This document shows, piece by piece, positions 7,547 to 14,888 of a DNA stretch of 64,000 bases. The position numbers were made by a program, and so were the translations under genes. This DNA is from an uncultured Tenacibaculum sp. GTDB taxonomy: Bacteria; Bacteroidota; Bacteroidia; Flavobacteriales; Flavobacteriaceae. The notes beneath the pieces are model-generated. The model ran no database searches and was not told the DNA's origin. It saw nothing but the letters and a program-made list of their open reading frames with translations. Where the stretch lies: assembly GCF_947494125.1 (NCBI RefSeq), contig NZ_CANLTU010000002.1, positions 620,001 through 684,000 of the forward strand, read 5' to 3'. The stretch's first letter is position 1, and every line of letters starts with the position of its first letter.

Positions 7547-8050
7547 ATGGCACCAGTTGAGACTATTATTTTAACAAATACTCAAATAGAACAAAAAATT
7601 CGTAGAATTGCTTTTCAAATTTATGAGAGTAATAACGAAGAAAACGAGCTAATTATAGCTGGTATTGCAAATAATGGTTATTTGTTTGCTAAAAAAATTA
7701 TAGAAGTATTATCTGAGATTTCTCCATTAAAAACTGTGTTGTGTAAAGTTGTTATTGATAAGAAAAATCCAATAACTCCTATTACTACATCTCTAGTTGT
7801 AGATGAATACAAAAATAAGCCATTAGTTTTAGTAGATGATGTTTTAAACTCAGGTACTACTTTAATATACGGTGTAAAGCACTTTTTAGATGTTCCTTTA
7901 AAGCGTTTTAAAACTGCAGTACTAGTGAACAGAAATCATAAGAAATACCCTGTAAAAGCTGATTTTAAAGGGATCTCTTTATCTACTTCTATAAAAGAGC
8001 ATGTAGTGGTTGAATTTAAAGAAAATGAAATTATTGCTTATCTAGATTAG
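7547..8050 (+). CDS. Phosphoribosyltransferase (PyrR/Hpt-like)
   Basis: About 167 residues from the Met at 7547; the longer frame from 7472 runs back into hslR and is not credible. The PRPP-binding signature is PLVLVDDVLNSGTTL, preceded by IIAGIANNGYLFAKKI (the PP loop region). It belongs to the type I PRTase fold and most resembles PyrR-like or hypoxanthine PRTases. It would transfer phosphoribose from PRPP to a base, or act as a nucleotide-sensing regulator. The substrate cannot be told from sequence. It overlaps tail-to-tail with aroK by 20 bp. Confidence 0.82.
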   Translation: MAPVETIILTNTQIEQKIRRIAFQIYESNNEENELIIAGIANNGYLFAKKIIEVLSEISPLKTVLCKVVIDKKNPITPITTSLVVDEYKNKPLVLVDDVLNSGTTLIYGVKHFLDVPLKRFKTAVLVNRNHKKYPVKADFKGISLSTSIKEHVVVEFKENEIIAYLD

Positions 8051-8561
8051 TATATTCTATTAACTCTGTAATAATAGTTTCTTTATTCTTACTATCAATC
8101 TTTAGCTTAAAAGCAGCTTTGTTATAAAAGTAACTTCTTTCAAATAAATGTTTAGCAATATATTCTGGTAATTCATTTTCGTTAAGTCTAGCTACTAATG
8201 GACGTTTGTTTCTTTCGTTTGTTAGCCTTTCTACAATTGTATTAATGCTTGTTTGTAAATATACCGTTATAACATTTGTTGCCTCTAATAGCAACTCCAT
8301 ATTTCCAGCATAACAAGGAGTTCCTCCTCCTAATGCTAAAATAAAATTAGTGTCAAGAGCTAATAATTCTTTTAAATAGAAATGCTCTTGTTTTCTAAAA
8401 TAGATTTCTCCTTTAGTTGCAAAAACTTCTGTGATCGATTTATTTTCTTTTTCTTCAATATAATCATCTAAATCAATAAAGGATAATCCCATTTCAGTAG
8501 CTAACAATCTACCTATGGTTGATTTCCCACTAGCCATATACCCTATTAAAACTATTTTCAT
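8031..8561 (-). CDS. aroK: Shikimate kinase
   Basis: 176 residues with Walker A GYMASGKSTIGRLLA, the shikimate-binding DLDDYIEE and RKQE segments, the GGG motif ILALGGGTPCY and the lid region RNKRPLVARL. It phosphorylates shikimate at the 3-OH in the chorismate pathway. Length is normal for AroK. It is a single gene reading away from the tRNA pair. Confidence 0.95.
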   Translation of the reverse strand: MKIVLIGYMASGKSTIGRLLATEMGLSFIDLDDYIEEKENKSITEVFATKGEIYFRKQEHFYLKELLALDTNFILALGGGTPCYAGNMELLLEATNVITVYLQTSINTIVERLTNERNKRPLVARLNENELPEYIAKHLFERSYFYNKAAFKLKIDSKNKETIITELIEYTNLDKQ

Positions 8562-8636
8562 AAACTAATAATTAAGCAGTTACAAATATGAGTAAAATTT
8601 ATTATAAAAAAGCTTTTTTAGCTTAAAGAACAGTTG

Positions 8637-8644
8637 TATATTTG
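8637..8644 (+). promoter_or_regulatory. -7 box of the tRNA-Lys/tRNA-Leu unit
   Basis: TATATTTG matches TAnnTTTG, 25 bp before tRNA-Lys. Confidence 0.5.
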
Positions 8645-8668
8645 CAACCGCTTTTGCAAGGAAGCAAT

Positions 8669-8741
8669 GACCTGGTAGCTCAGTTGGTAGAGCATCTCCC
8701 TTTTAAGGAGAGGGTCCTGGGTTCGAGCCCCAGCCCGGTCA
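8669..8741 (+). tRNA. tRNA-Lys (UUU)
   Basis: A 73-nt cloverleaf reads: acceptor GACCTGG, D arm GCTC/GAGC, anticodon stem TCTCC/GGAGA with loop CTTTTAA (anticodon TTT), T arm CTGGG-TTCGAGC-CCCAG, acceptor CCCGGTC and discriminator A. CCA is not encoded. The acceptor stem has one T-C mismatch at pair 5:68; the other six pairs are intact. Confidence 0.93.
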
Positions 8742-8742
8742 C

Positions 8743-8772
8743 AAAAAAGTTAAGCATTTGCTTAGCTTTTTT
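8743..8772 (+). terminator. Hairpin between the two tRNA genes
   Basis: A 14-bp stem (AAAAAAGTTAAGCA with its near-complement, one G-T pair) and a 2-nt loop, ending in six Ts. It begins one base after tRNA-Lys and looks like its terminator or a processing stem. Confidence 0.65.
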
Positions 8773-8779
8773 AGTTTAA

Positions 8780-8863
8780 GCACGTATGGCGGAATTGGTA
8801 GACGCGCAGGCTTGAGGGGCTTGTGTTCGTAAGGACGTGCGGGTTCGACTCCCGCTATGTGCA
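8780..8863 (+). tRNA. tRNA-Leu (GAG)
   Basis: An 84-nt class II tRNA: acceptor GCACGTA/TATGTGC, anticodon stem CAGGC/GCTTG with loop TTGAGGG (anticodon GAG), long variable arm TGTTCGTAAGGACG and T arm GCGGG-TTCGACT-CCCGC. CCA is not encoded. Its 3' part (8812-8865) is duplicated perfectly at 12981-13034, marking it as an integration site. Confidence 0.93.
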
Positions 8864-8865
8864 CA
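8812..8865 (+). repeat. Island boundary: direct repeat, left copy (att-like, in tRNA-Leu)
   Basis: 54 bp from the anticodon loop to two bases past the discriminator of tRNA-Leu are identical to 12981-13034. Such a pair is the footprint of site-specific integration into a tRNA 3' end. Confidence 0.85.
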
Positions 8866-8882
8866 TAGACTAAAACGTTAAT

Positions 8883-8920
8883 AAAAAATCACTTATAAAA
8901 ATATTTATAAGTGATTTTTT
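8883..8920. terminator. Bidirectional terminator
   Basis: 17-bp arms (AAAAAATCACTTATAAA and its complement) with a 4-nt loop. It lies after tRNA-Leu and downstream of the minus-strand DUF1704 gene, so it may stop both. Nothing else is visible between it and 9031. Confidence 0.85.
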
Positions 8921-9031
8921 ATTTCTCACTCCTAGCCTTTTACTAAAAAAAGCATGAGAATACCTGTAACAGTATCTATCCTCTGCCCTAAATTTCTTAC
9001 ACTAAAAGGTTGTGTAGAATAGAACATTTTA

Positions 9032-11035
9032 CTACTTAAGCCCACTTAAAATATATTCATATATATCATTATTTCTACCAAGCTTTGGATAGTTAAAACT
9101 AAGTGTAGTATAAGTTGGTTTCTGAATCATCTCCCTTTGCATCATTTCATTAATTATATGATAAAAATCAAGAGAGGTTTTACCTATTAATAAAGGATTT
9201 AAATCATTATCATTCTCCCAAAAACGTAATATTTTCACAAATCCACTTAAATATAAATAATCCTTTGTAAAGCCCCCTCCTCTAAATATTCTTGTCACTA
9301 CACTAAAAGCGTCATCTTTATCTAAATCATGGTCGTTTACAAGAAAATTATAACATTCAATAAAATCAGCTCCATTACACATCATATCTACTATAATAAC
9401 ACGATAAGCTAACTTTTTAAGCCTTTTCATTGAAATATTACCACTAAGATATTCAGATAAAATAGCTAACCCTTCTTGTGTCATGGTATTTACAGGAAGT
9501 CCTAGATTGAATAAATTCAATTTCTGAGCATTAGAATTCATTGTTGTAACCATATGTACCCCTATTTCATGTTCTACAAGTGCGTTTATTTGACTTCTAG
9601 TAAATTTTGCATCTGGTCTAAATAAAATAGTCTTTTTCGCATTTAAAACCATTACTTGTGAGATAACACGATTACTTTTTTCTATTCTACTTTTAAATCC
9701 ATAGTTTTCAAGACCTTCTTTAAAAGAAACCATAGCTTCTTCAACACCTAAACTTGGTGATCTCTTAGGCTCACCAGCTACATCGGGCAAATGCAAAAAA
9801 TAATGTGCATTTTGAATATCCTTTTTGGAAGGCCTTCCAAAATAACGCAATGAATTATACAAAAATTTTGGGGTATCTAATTCAGACAGCATATCTATTT
9901 TATCAAAATAACTATTGATAACAGATTCATATAAATGACGGATTGAAACATCTGATATATCTTGTACTCTAAGATTGCTTAATTTCTGTTTTAATTCAAA
10001 TGGATTTATTTTAATAGGATTATACTTGAAATTTGGTGTTTCTGTACATTTATTTTTGAAAAAACGTTTTTTCTCTTGAATATTATTAATAGGATTAACA
10101 GAAGCCAACAATTCAAACCCTTTGAGTAGCCTAAACAATTCTTTATCAACTTTAAGAATTGAAGAATCCATTGTTTTATCTAATAATTTTGCCTTTACTT
10201 GATGTTCCCATTCTGAATGCTTTTGATTAAAAAAATTAGCATTATTAAGTATTGCTTTTTTAAATCCTTTTTGTAGCGTCTTAATTATGTTAGGATAATC
10301 ATCTCCTGAAATTTCATTACAATAAACTTTTTTGATTTCTGTAGCTAAAACTAAGGTATTCTTAAAGTTTTTTGTAATATACTCAAGGTTATAACCTCTT
10401 CCATAAAAAACATCGTTAATAGCGCTATTATTCTCAATATCTTGTACTTCAATCTTCCCAAGTTCTTGCCTCCAATGCTCTATAACATTTCCAAACCGAT
10501 TCATATCAATATTCTCTGCTCCGATATTGAACAATGGTACTTTTCTGTCCCAACGCTGAAAATTATAAGAATGAATATCATAAACTACACATCCTCCAAA
10601 AAGTGCCTCTAATTTTTTAATTAATGCATGAGTAACTTTATAATAGTTATTATGCTTTTCAATACTTTTCTGTCTTTCTTTAGGTGTTAATTTCTTTTTC
10701 CAAACTTTTTTATCCCAGGCAATATCAAAAATACAATCATTTGGTTTTCTATTTAAATCATATTCAAAACGAGAATCATTACCAATTAAAGTAATGGGCA
10801 TTGAAGATATAAAATCTCCTGTAAAAGGATCTTCTTCATACCAACGGTTATACTCGTCATGATTTATCTTTTCTTTTAACTCATTACGCAAGTTGCTTCC
10901 ATCATGAATAGCAGTACAACAATATGGTAGGTATCGATTTATTTTTATAGAAAAAGAACCGTCAAAAGCAATAGTTTCAAAATGTTTTTCGGCATTTATT
11001 AATGCTATAATTTCATTAATCTCTAACCTTTTCAT
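9032..11035 (-). CDS. N-formylglutamate amidohydrolase / DUF1704 (MATCAP-like, QEGLA) fusion metallopeptidase
   Basis: 667 residues in two parts. Residues ~1-270 resemble N-formylglutamate amidohydrolase (HutG-like): IHDGSNLRNEL, DPFTGDFISSMPITLIGNDSR and the late VVYDIHSYNFQRW, which hold the metal-binding acidic and His residues. Residues ~330-667 are a DUF1704 domain with a zinc-protease motif HEIGVH (HExxxH, near residue 488) and TQEGLAILSEYLSG (near 518). DUF1704 includes the eukaryotic tubulin tyrosine carboxypeptidase MATCAP and bacterial proteins called 'flavohemoglobin expression-modulating QEGLA motif protein'. Its first 20 bp overlap the end of the ATP-grasp gene upstream. A role in trimming or deformylating a Glu/Tyr-tailed peptide or small molecule is inference. 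Confidence 0.82.
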   Translation of the reverse strand: MKRLEINEIIALINAEKHFETIAFDGSFSIKINRYLPYCCTAIHDGSNLRNELKEKINHDEYNRWYEEDPFTGDFISSMPITLIGNDSRFEYDLNRKPNDCIFDIAWDKKVWKKKLTPKERQKSIEKHNNYYKVTHALIKKLEALFGGCVVYDIHSYNFQRWDRKVPLFNIGAENIDMNRFGNVIEHWRQELGKIEVQDIENNSAINDVFYGRGYNLEYITKNFKNTLVLATEIKKVYCNEISGDDYPNIIKTLQKGFKKAILNNANFFNQKHSEWEHQVKAKLLDKTMDSSILKVDKELFRLLKGFELLASVNPINNIQEKKRFFKNKCTETPNFKYNPIKINPFELKQKLSNLRVQDISDVSIRHLYESVINSYFDKIDMLSELDTPKFLYNSLRYFGRPSKKDIQNAHYFLHLPDVAGEPKRSPSLGVEEAMVSFKEGLENYGFKSRIEKSNRVISQVMVLNAKKTILFRPDAKFTRSQINALVEHEIGVHMVTTMNSNAQKLNLFNLGLPVNTMTQEGLAILSEYLSGNISMKRLKKLAYRVIIVDMMCNGADFIECYNFLVNDHDLDKDDAFSVVTRIFRGGGFTKDYLYLSGFVKILRFWENDNDLNPLLIGKTSLDFYHIINEMMQREMIQKPTYTTLSFNYPKLGRNNDIYEYILSGLK

Positions 11036-12056
11036 CGGACACTAGCTTTATAAGTTCTGACTTGTTCTTTCTATTACTTATTTCTTCTACAACACGTTCT
11101 AAGTAGTCTACAATTTTCTTTTGAATCTTTGTGTTATTCAATTTATTGATATCTGTAATCGTTCCTGGACTCATTACATTTACTTCAATTAATTTTCCTC
11201 CTATCAAATCAAGTCCAGCATAGTATATACCATCACGGACTAATTTTTCTCCAACTTTTCTACATAGAATTTTATCCTCTTTGGTTAACTTATATTTTTC
11301 TACACTACCACCTGCAGAAATGTTTGAACGTGCATCACCTCTTGCTGGTCTTCTACGTAAAGCTCCGATAGGTTCTCCATTTAACATTAATACACGTACA
11401 TCTCCATCTTCAGCACCCTCAACATACTCCTGCAAAATAACATAACTAGACTTTCCTTCTTTTCCATTAATATAGAAATCAAGTAAAGATTTAATATTAT
11501 GCATTGCTGATTTTTCGATTATAATTACACCACTACCACCATATCCATCTAATGGTTTTAAAATCATCTTCTCTTTATCCGATTCTTCGATGATCCTTAA
11601 TAAATAATCAATATTTTTTGATACATGAGTCGCTGGAATCAACTCACGTTTTGGATCGTAATATGCAGCTGTATAAATTTTATTATTGGTTTCTCGTAAA
11701 CCATCCACCGCATTTAATATAAACACATCATCTTTTATAGAATCAAGGAAGTTAAGCACCAATGGATCCATAGGTGGATTGTCCCTCATAAATATTACAT
11801 CAAAATGTTGTAAAGGTTTCATTTCTTTATAAAATTTAACCGACTTATAAAACGATGGAATACTATTAGAAACTTTATCTTGATTAACAATAGTTTTACA
11901 CAAACTCAATGTAATACTATCACGAATTGTTAAATTAGATGGGGATGTTATGGCAATTTCATGTCCACGAACTGCAAGTTCATGAATCATTCTAAGTGTA
12001 GAATCTTGCTTAGGATTTACCTTTTCCCAAGGGTACATTATAAAACAGATTTTCAT
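11016..12056 (-). CDS. GshB-like ATP-grasp ligase
   Basis: 346 residues resembling prokaryotic glutathione synthetase: N-terminal MKICFIMYPWEKVNPKQDST, substrate region DVIFMRDNPPMDP, ATP-grasp motifs MILKPLDGYGGSGVIII and VILQEYVEGAEDGDVRVLML, the loop RRPARGDARSNISAGGS and the Mg-binding end GKLIEVNVMSPGTI. It would ligate an amino acid to a carboxylate using ATP. Glutathione itself is not assured, since flavobacteria often lack a complete pathway and no gshA lies nearby. First gene of a two-gene operon with the fusion peptidase and divergent from an Lrp gene, all inside the tRNA-bounded island. Confidence 0.85.
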   Translation of the reverse strand: MKICFIMYPWEKVNPKQDSTLRMIHELAVRGHEIAITSPSNLTIRDSITLSLCKTIVNQDKVSNSIPSFYKSVKFYKEMKPLQHFDVIFMRDNPPMDPLVLNFLDSIKDDVFILNAVDGLRETNNKIYTAAYYDPKRELIPATHVSKNIDYLLRIIEESDKEKMILKPLDGYGGSGVIIIEKSAMHNIKSLLDFYINGKEGKSSYVILQEYVEGAEDGDVRVLMLNGEPIGALRRRPARGDARSNISAGGSVEKYKLTKEDKILCRKVGEKLVRDGIYYAGLDLIGGKLIEVNVMSPGTITDINKLNNTKIQKKIVDYLERVVEEISNRKNKSELIKLVSDEKVRD

Positions 12057-12152
12057 TGAATATAAGTATTTTTCAAAGCAAAATTCAATTAAAAAAGGGA
12101 ATATAGTTGCACGTTGTGTTTATTTAAGTAAATTACACTAAAAAATAACTTA

Positions 12153-12629
12153 ATGAAGACTAATTCACTAAATATTGATGATATTGATGCACAAATCCTT
12201 GAAATTCTCCAAGAAAACGCAATGACAACAGCCAAAGAAATGGCTCATAAGCTTTCTCTTACTACAACTCCTATTTATGAACGTATAAAGAAATTGCAGA
12301 AGACTGGAATTATTAAACAATATGTTGCTTTATTAGATGCTGACATGCTTGGTAAAAGTATTTTAGTTTTCATGAATATTACTATAAAGGATCATCATTT
12401 AGAAAAGCGAAATGAATTTATACGAGAAATGGAGAAACTAAAAACTGTTCTTGAATTTTATCACACATCGGGAAGTTTTGATTTTTTGGTAAAAGTTAGA
12501 TTCTCTGATATTAAATCTTTCAGAAACTTCTTAGTTAATGAGGTTGCATCTATCCATAATATCGGTGACATTGAGAGTCAAATAGTTCTTGAAGAAATAA
12601 AATTTTCAACAAAAATATTGATAGATTAA
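12153..12629 (+). CDS. Lrp/AsnC-family transcription regulator
   Basis: 158 residues. N-terminal HTH: NIDDIDAQILEILQENAMTT, AKEMAHKLSLTTTPIYERIKKLQKTGII. C-terminal RAM (ligand-sensing) domain with YHTSGSFDFLVKVRFSDI and IHNIGDIESQIVLEEIK. Lrp-type proteins form octamers and respond to amino acids. It is divergent from the ATP-grasp/peptidase operon across a 96-bp intergenic region, so it probably controls that operon and itself. Confidence 0.92.
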   Translation: MKTNSLNIDDIDAQILEILQENAMTTAKEMAHKLSLTTTPIYERIKKLQKTGIIKQYVALLDADMLGKSILVFMNITIKDHHLEKRNEFIREMEKLKTVLEFYHTSGSFDFLVKVRFSDIKSFRNFLVNEVASIHNIGDIESQIVLEEIKFSTKILID

Positions 12630-12980
12630 TAAACGGATATATCAATCTATTCATAACTAAACACTGTACTTCATTGAAGAAATGACCGCACAAACAACAA
12701 GATTAATCAATAAAAATTATGGATTCAACTACAATCATCTATTTCCTTTGGATGAGTAGAAAATGTCTCCGGTTGATTTACCTTTAGTTAACTTGATTAA
12801 TTTTTAATGTATTGATATTTTAGCCTCCAAACAACCATAACAATCTCTTTTTAATATAATATTAGTTTAAAAAAAACAGTACCTTTATAAGTACCTATAA
12901 TTAATAAAGCAAGTAATATTGACCTTAATCAACTATCTAAGAAACAAGGCTTAAAATATTGTATAACTAAGCCCACTAAA

Positions 12981-13034
12981 TTGAGGGGCTTGTGTTCGTA
13001 AGGACGTGCGGGTTCGACTCCCGCTATGTGCACA
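12981..13034 (+). repeat. Island boundary: displaced 3' fragment of tRNA-Leu (right copy)
   Basis: Identical over 54 bp to 8812-8865. It lacks the acceptor 5' strand, the D arm and the anticodon-stem 5' strand, so it cannot be a tRNA. The distance between copies is 4,169 bp. Confidence 0.88.
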
Positions 13035-13035
13035 G

Positions 13036-13077
13036 AAAACCCCACAAAACATTATTAATAATGTTTTGTGGGGTTTT
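13036..13077. terminator. Perfect 21-bp-arm palindrome after the tRNA fragment
   Basis: AAAACCCCACAAAACATTATT is followed directly by its exact reverse complement, then ATTTTA. It starts one base after the repeat and is probably the original terminator of the tRNA operon before the island inserted. Confidence 0.8.
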
Positions 13078-13327
13078 ATTTTAGTTATATTTCTTTATTC
13101 TATATAACTTATAAATATAAAATCTCCTACTCTACTGCTTATAATATAGCCCTCTGAAGGTGGTTTCATCCAATTAAAAACAGGTCTTTTCCTTATTTTT
13201 TATAAGGCTTATCACTAGCCTAAATTTAGTTTTTATAAAATACATTCGAATACTCAAAATTCGATTAACTTTTAAAGATTTATAAGTATCGATTATATAT
13301 TAACCTTTTTATAAAACTTTTAAAATC

Positions 13328-13948
13328 ATGGAAAAAATTAAATTAAACTTTATAAATAAATCTGCAGATGTCAATAATAGCAGCGTTGTAATCTTTCAAC
13401 AAAATGTTGCAGAAGATTTTGGGGAAACAGCTATAGCTTGGATAGTAATCCAAAACTGTGGAAGGTTAGATAATCATCCTTTTATATACCCTATGCAATT
13501 TAATGTCTGTGCAAGTGATTCTTATGGAAACTATACTCCACAACAAATAGCTTCTAAAGGAGAAGCCTTTGAAATGATCAAAGATTCATCTGGAGATATA
13601 CTTAGAAAGTCTTCTACTCCTGCTACTAGCCCAAATGAAGTAGAAATAAGAAATAATTTAGCTAGTGGAGCTATTAATGCTAATTGCTATAGAGATGGAA
13701 AATTATTTGCAGCAAAAACAGGCTTGGCTCCTGGACAAAAAGCTGTTTTTGAATTTCAACCAAAAATCTTTATAGGTGTTGTTTCTCAAGTTGAAGAAGG
13801 AGATGTAATGAGTTCAGCTATAATTTCACAAATTAACACTGAAATTAATTTATTCGGAATTACAAGTGCAGATATTGTTATGACAGGTGGCGGAACTGGA
13901 AAGGAATCTGAGCCCTTCAACTTTACTTTAGAAAACATTAATCAATAA
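13328..13948 (+). CDS. Uncharacterised soluble protein
   Basis: 206 residues, no signal peptide or membrane segment, and no family that I recognise. It starts MEKIKLNFINKSADVNNSSVV and continues VIFQQNVAEDFGETAIAWIVI, with alternating beta-like segments, one GDILRKSS turn, and a C-terminal MTGGGTGKESEPFNF. The pattern suggests an all-beta cytoplasmic protein. Monocistronic, just outside the tRNA-bounded island, with about 250 bp of AT-rich DNA ahead and a hairpin after it. Coding is supported by length and ordinary composition. Confidence 0.7.
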   Translation: MEKIKLNFINKSADVNNSSVVIFQQNVAEDFGETAIAWIVIQNCGRLDNHPFIYPMQFNVCASDSYGNYTPQQIASKGEAFEMIKDSSGDILRKSSTPATSPNEVEIRNNLASGAINANCYRDGKLFAAKTGLAPGQKAVFEFQPKIFIGVVSQVEEGDVMSSAIISQINTEINLFGITSADIVMTGGGTGKESEPFNFTLENINQ

Positions 13949-14117
13949 TATATTTTACATATTTATTTTAGTTAATTAGTAGAAAAGATCCTTTCACCGA
14001 TACTTTTATTTCTATTCGTCTAATTTTTAAAATAATAAGAACATCTCTAAACTATCTTTGGAATATAAATTGAAATTTAGTTTTTTATTTAACAGTTTGA
14101 TAGATTAGTTAGTTATA

Positions 14118-14153
14118 AGAGAAGAAGTATCTGGAGGTGATAACTTCTTCTCT
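14118..14153. terminator. Inverted repeat between converging genes
   Basis: AGAGAAGAAGT/ACTTCTTCTCT, 11-bp arms with a 14-nt loop. It is followed by TCTTCTTTTA on the plus strand, and lies between the orphan protein gene and the HTH gene, which converge. The T-tract is imperfect. Confidence 0.5.
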
Positions 14154-14157
14154 TCTT

Positions 14158-14361
14158 TTATAGAATTCCTTCTTTGGTTAATAAGATACCTAAATGAAAA
14201 TTTGTTTTAGCTTTATACTTCGTTTTTAATTTTTTTATCCTTTTTTCTATTATAGAGATACTATTTGGGGTTATTTCTTTGTTTTTAAATTGAATTGAAA
14301 TTTCACTCTGTTTAAAGCCTTTAGCTAGTAACTGTACTATTTTTAAATCGGTTTTATCCAT
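14158..14361 (-). CDS. Small LuxR/GerE-type HTH DNA-binding protein
   Basis: About 67 residues from the Met at 14361, which directly precedes DKTDLKIVQLLAKGFKQSEI; an in-frame Met at 14418 adds 19 very basic residues that look non-native. The pattern ...LLAKGFKQSEISIQFKNKEITPNSISIIEKRIKKLKTKY matches the LuxR C-terminal four-helix HTH, including the recognition helix region NSISIIEKRIKKLK. There is no receiver or ligand domain. It is divergent from the first leader-peptide gene, so it is a natural candidate for its regulator (inference). Confidence 0.62.
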   Translation of the reverse strand: MDKTDLKIVQLLAKGFKQSEISIQFKNKEITPNSISIIEKRIKKLKTKYKAKTNFHLGILLTKEGIL

Positions 14362-14548
14362 ATTTTTTTCTTGTTGGTGGTTATACTGTAAACGTACTCT
14401 TCTTTTTTTAATTTTCAAATTTAATTCAAAAACTATTTTGCGTTTAAATAAGTTATTTTTAAAGGTTTTGCCTTACTTTTTTTATGGTTTTTCTAAACTT
14501 ATTTAAGCTACTATTATCTAAATTTGAGACAACTAAAAATTTATTACT

Positions 14549-14707
14549 ATGTTAAAAAATGTTTCAAATTTAGGTTCAGTTTTAAATAAAATAGAACAAA
14601 AATCTATTAATGGAGGTAGTTTATCTTGTCAAGCAGATGAAGAATGCATTATTTCTTGGAATGACCCTTATGCAATTTGTCATAACGGAAGATGCCTTCC
14701 AGGTTAA
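14549..14707 (+). CDS. Double-glycine leader peptide, four cysteines (bacteriocin/RiPP-like) A
   Basis: 52 residues. The leader MLKNVSNLGSVLNKIEQKS runs into INGG, the Bacteroidota double-glycine leader pattern (LxxLxxxExxxINGG). The core of about 29 residues after GG has Cys at 27, 33, 44 and 49 and ends ICHNGRCLPG. Such leaders are cut after GG by a C39 peptidase domain of an ABC exporter; none is in the window. A TAnnTTTG box (TAAATTTG, 14519-14526) lies 22 bp upstream and a UUCG hairpin follows the stop. The paired gene downstream shares the leader. Confidence 0.82.
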   Translation: MLKNVSNLGSVLNKIEQKSINGGSLSCQADEECIISWNDPYAICHNGRCLPG

Positions 14708-14710
14708 ATA

Positions 14711-14736
14711 AAAAGCGAACTTCGGTTCGCTTTTTT
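14711..14736 (+). terminator. Terminator of leader peptide A
   Basis: AAAAGCGAAC-TTCG-GTTCGCTTTT, a classic UUCG tetraloop hairpin with a T-run, starting 4 bp after the stop. Confidence 0.9.
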
Positions 14737-14888
14737 ATCCTTGTTATTATTATAATAAGTTACTTTTGAGTAACTGAAAATTAAATATAAAAAAGCAAAG
14801 AAATATTGTTCATCTTTACTTTTATTACGGGTTTATTTTAATCATAGTCTTCTTAAAAGCATGATTTTGAAAACTTAAAAATTAAACC

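Larger units (their letters stand above)
12630..13327. other. Gene-free region holding the displaced tRNA fragment
   Basis: About 700 bp without a credible gene. It contains a decayed-looking reading frame at 12682-12807 (25 codons, an in-frame TAG, then 15 more codons; no family recognised), the 3' fragment of tRNA-Leu at 12981-13034, a perfect 42-bp palindrome at 13036-13077, and AT-rich DNA leading to the next gene. Confidence 0.6.

Noticed and set aside
12981..13034. A second functional tRNA-Leu
   Set aside because: It lacks the acceptor 5' strand, D arm and anticodon stem 5' side; it is only the displaced 3' fragment.
14118..14153. Strong terminator for the HTH gene
   Set aside because: The inverted repeat is clear but no T-run follows on the minus strand, so I list it only at modest confidence.
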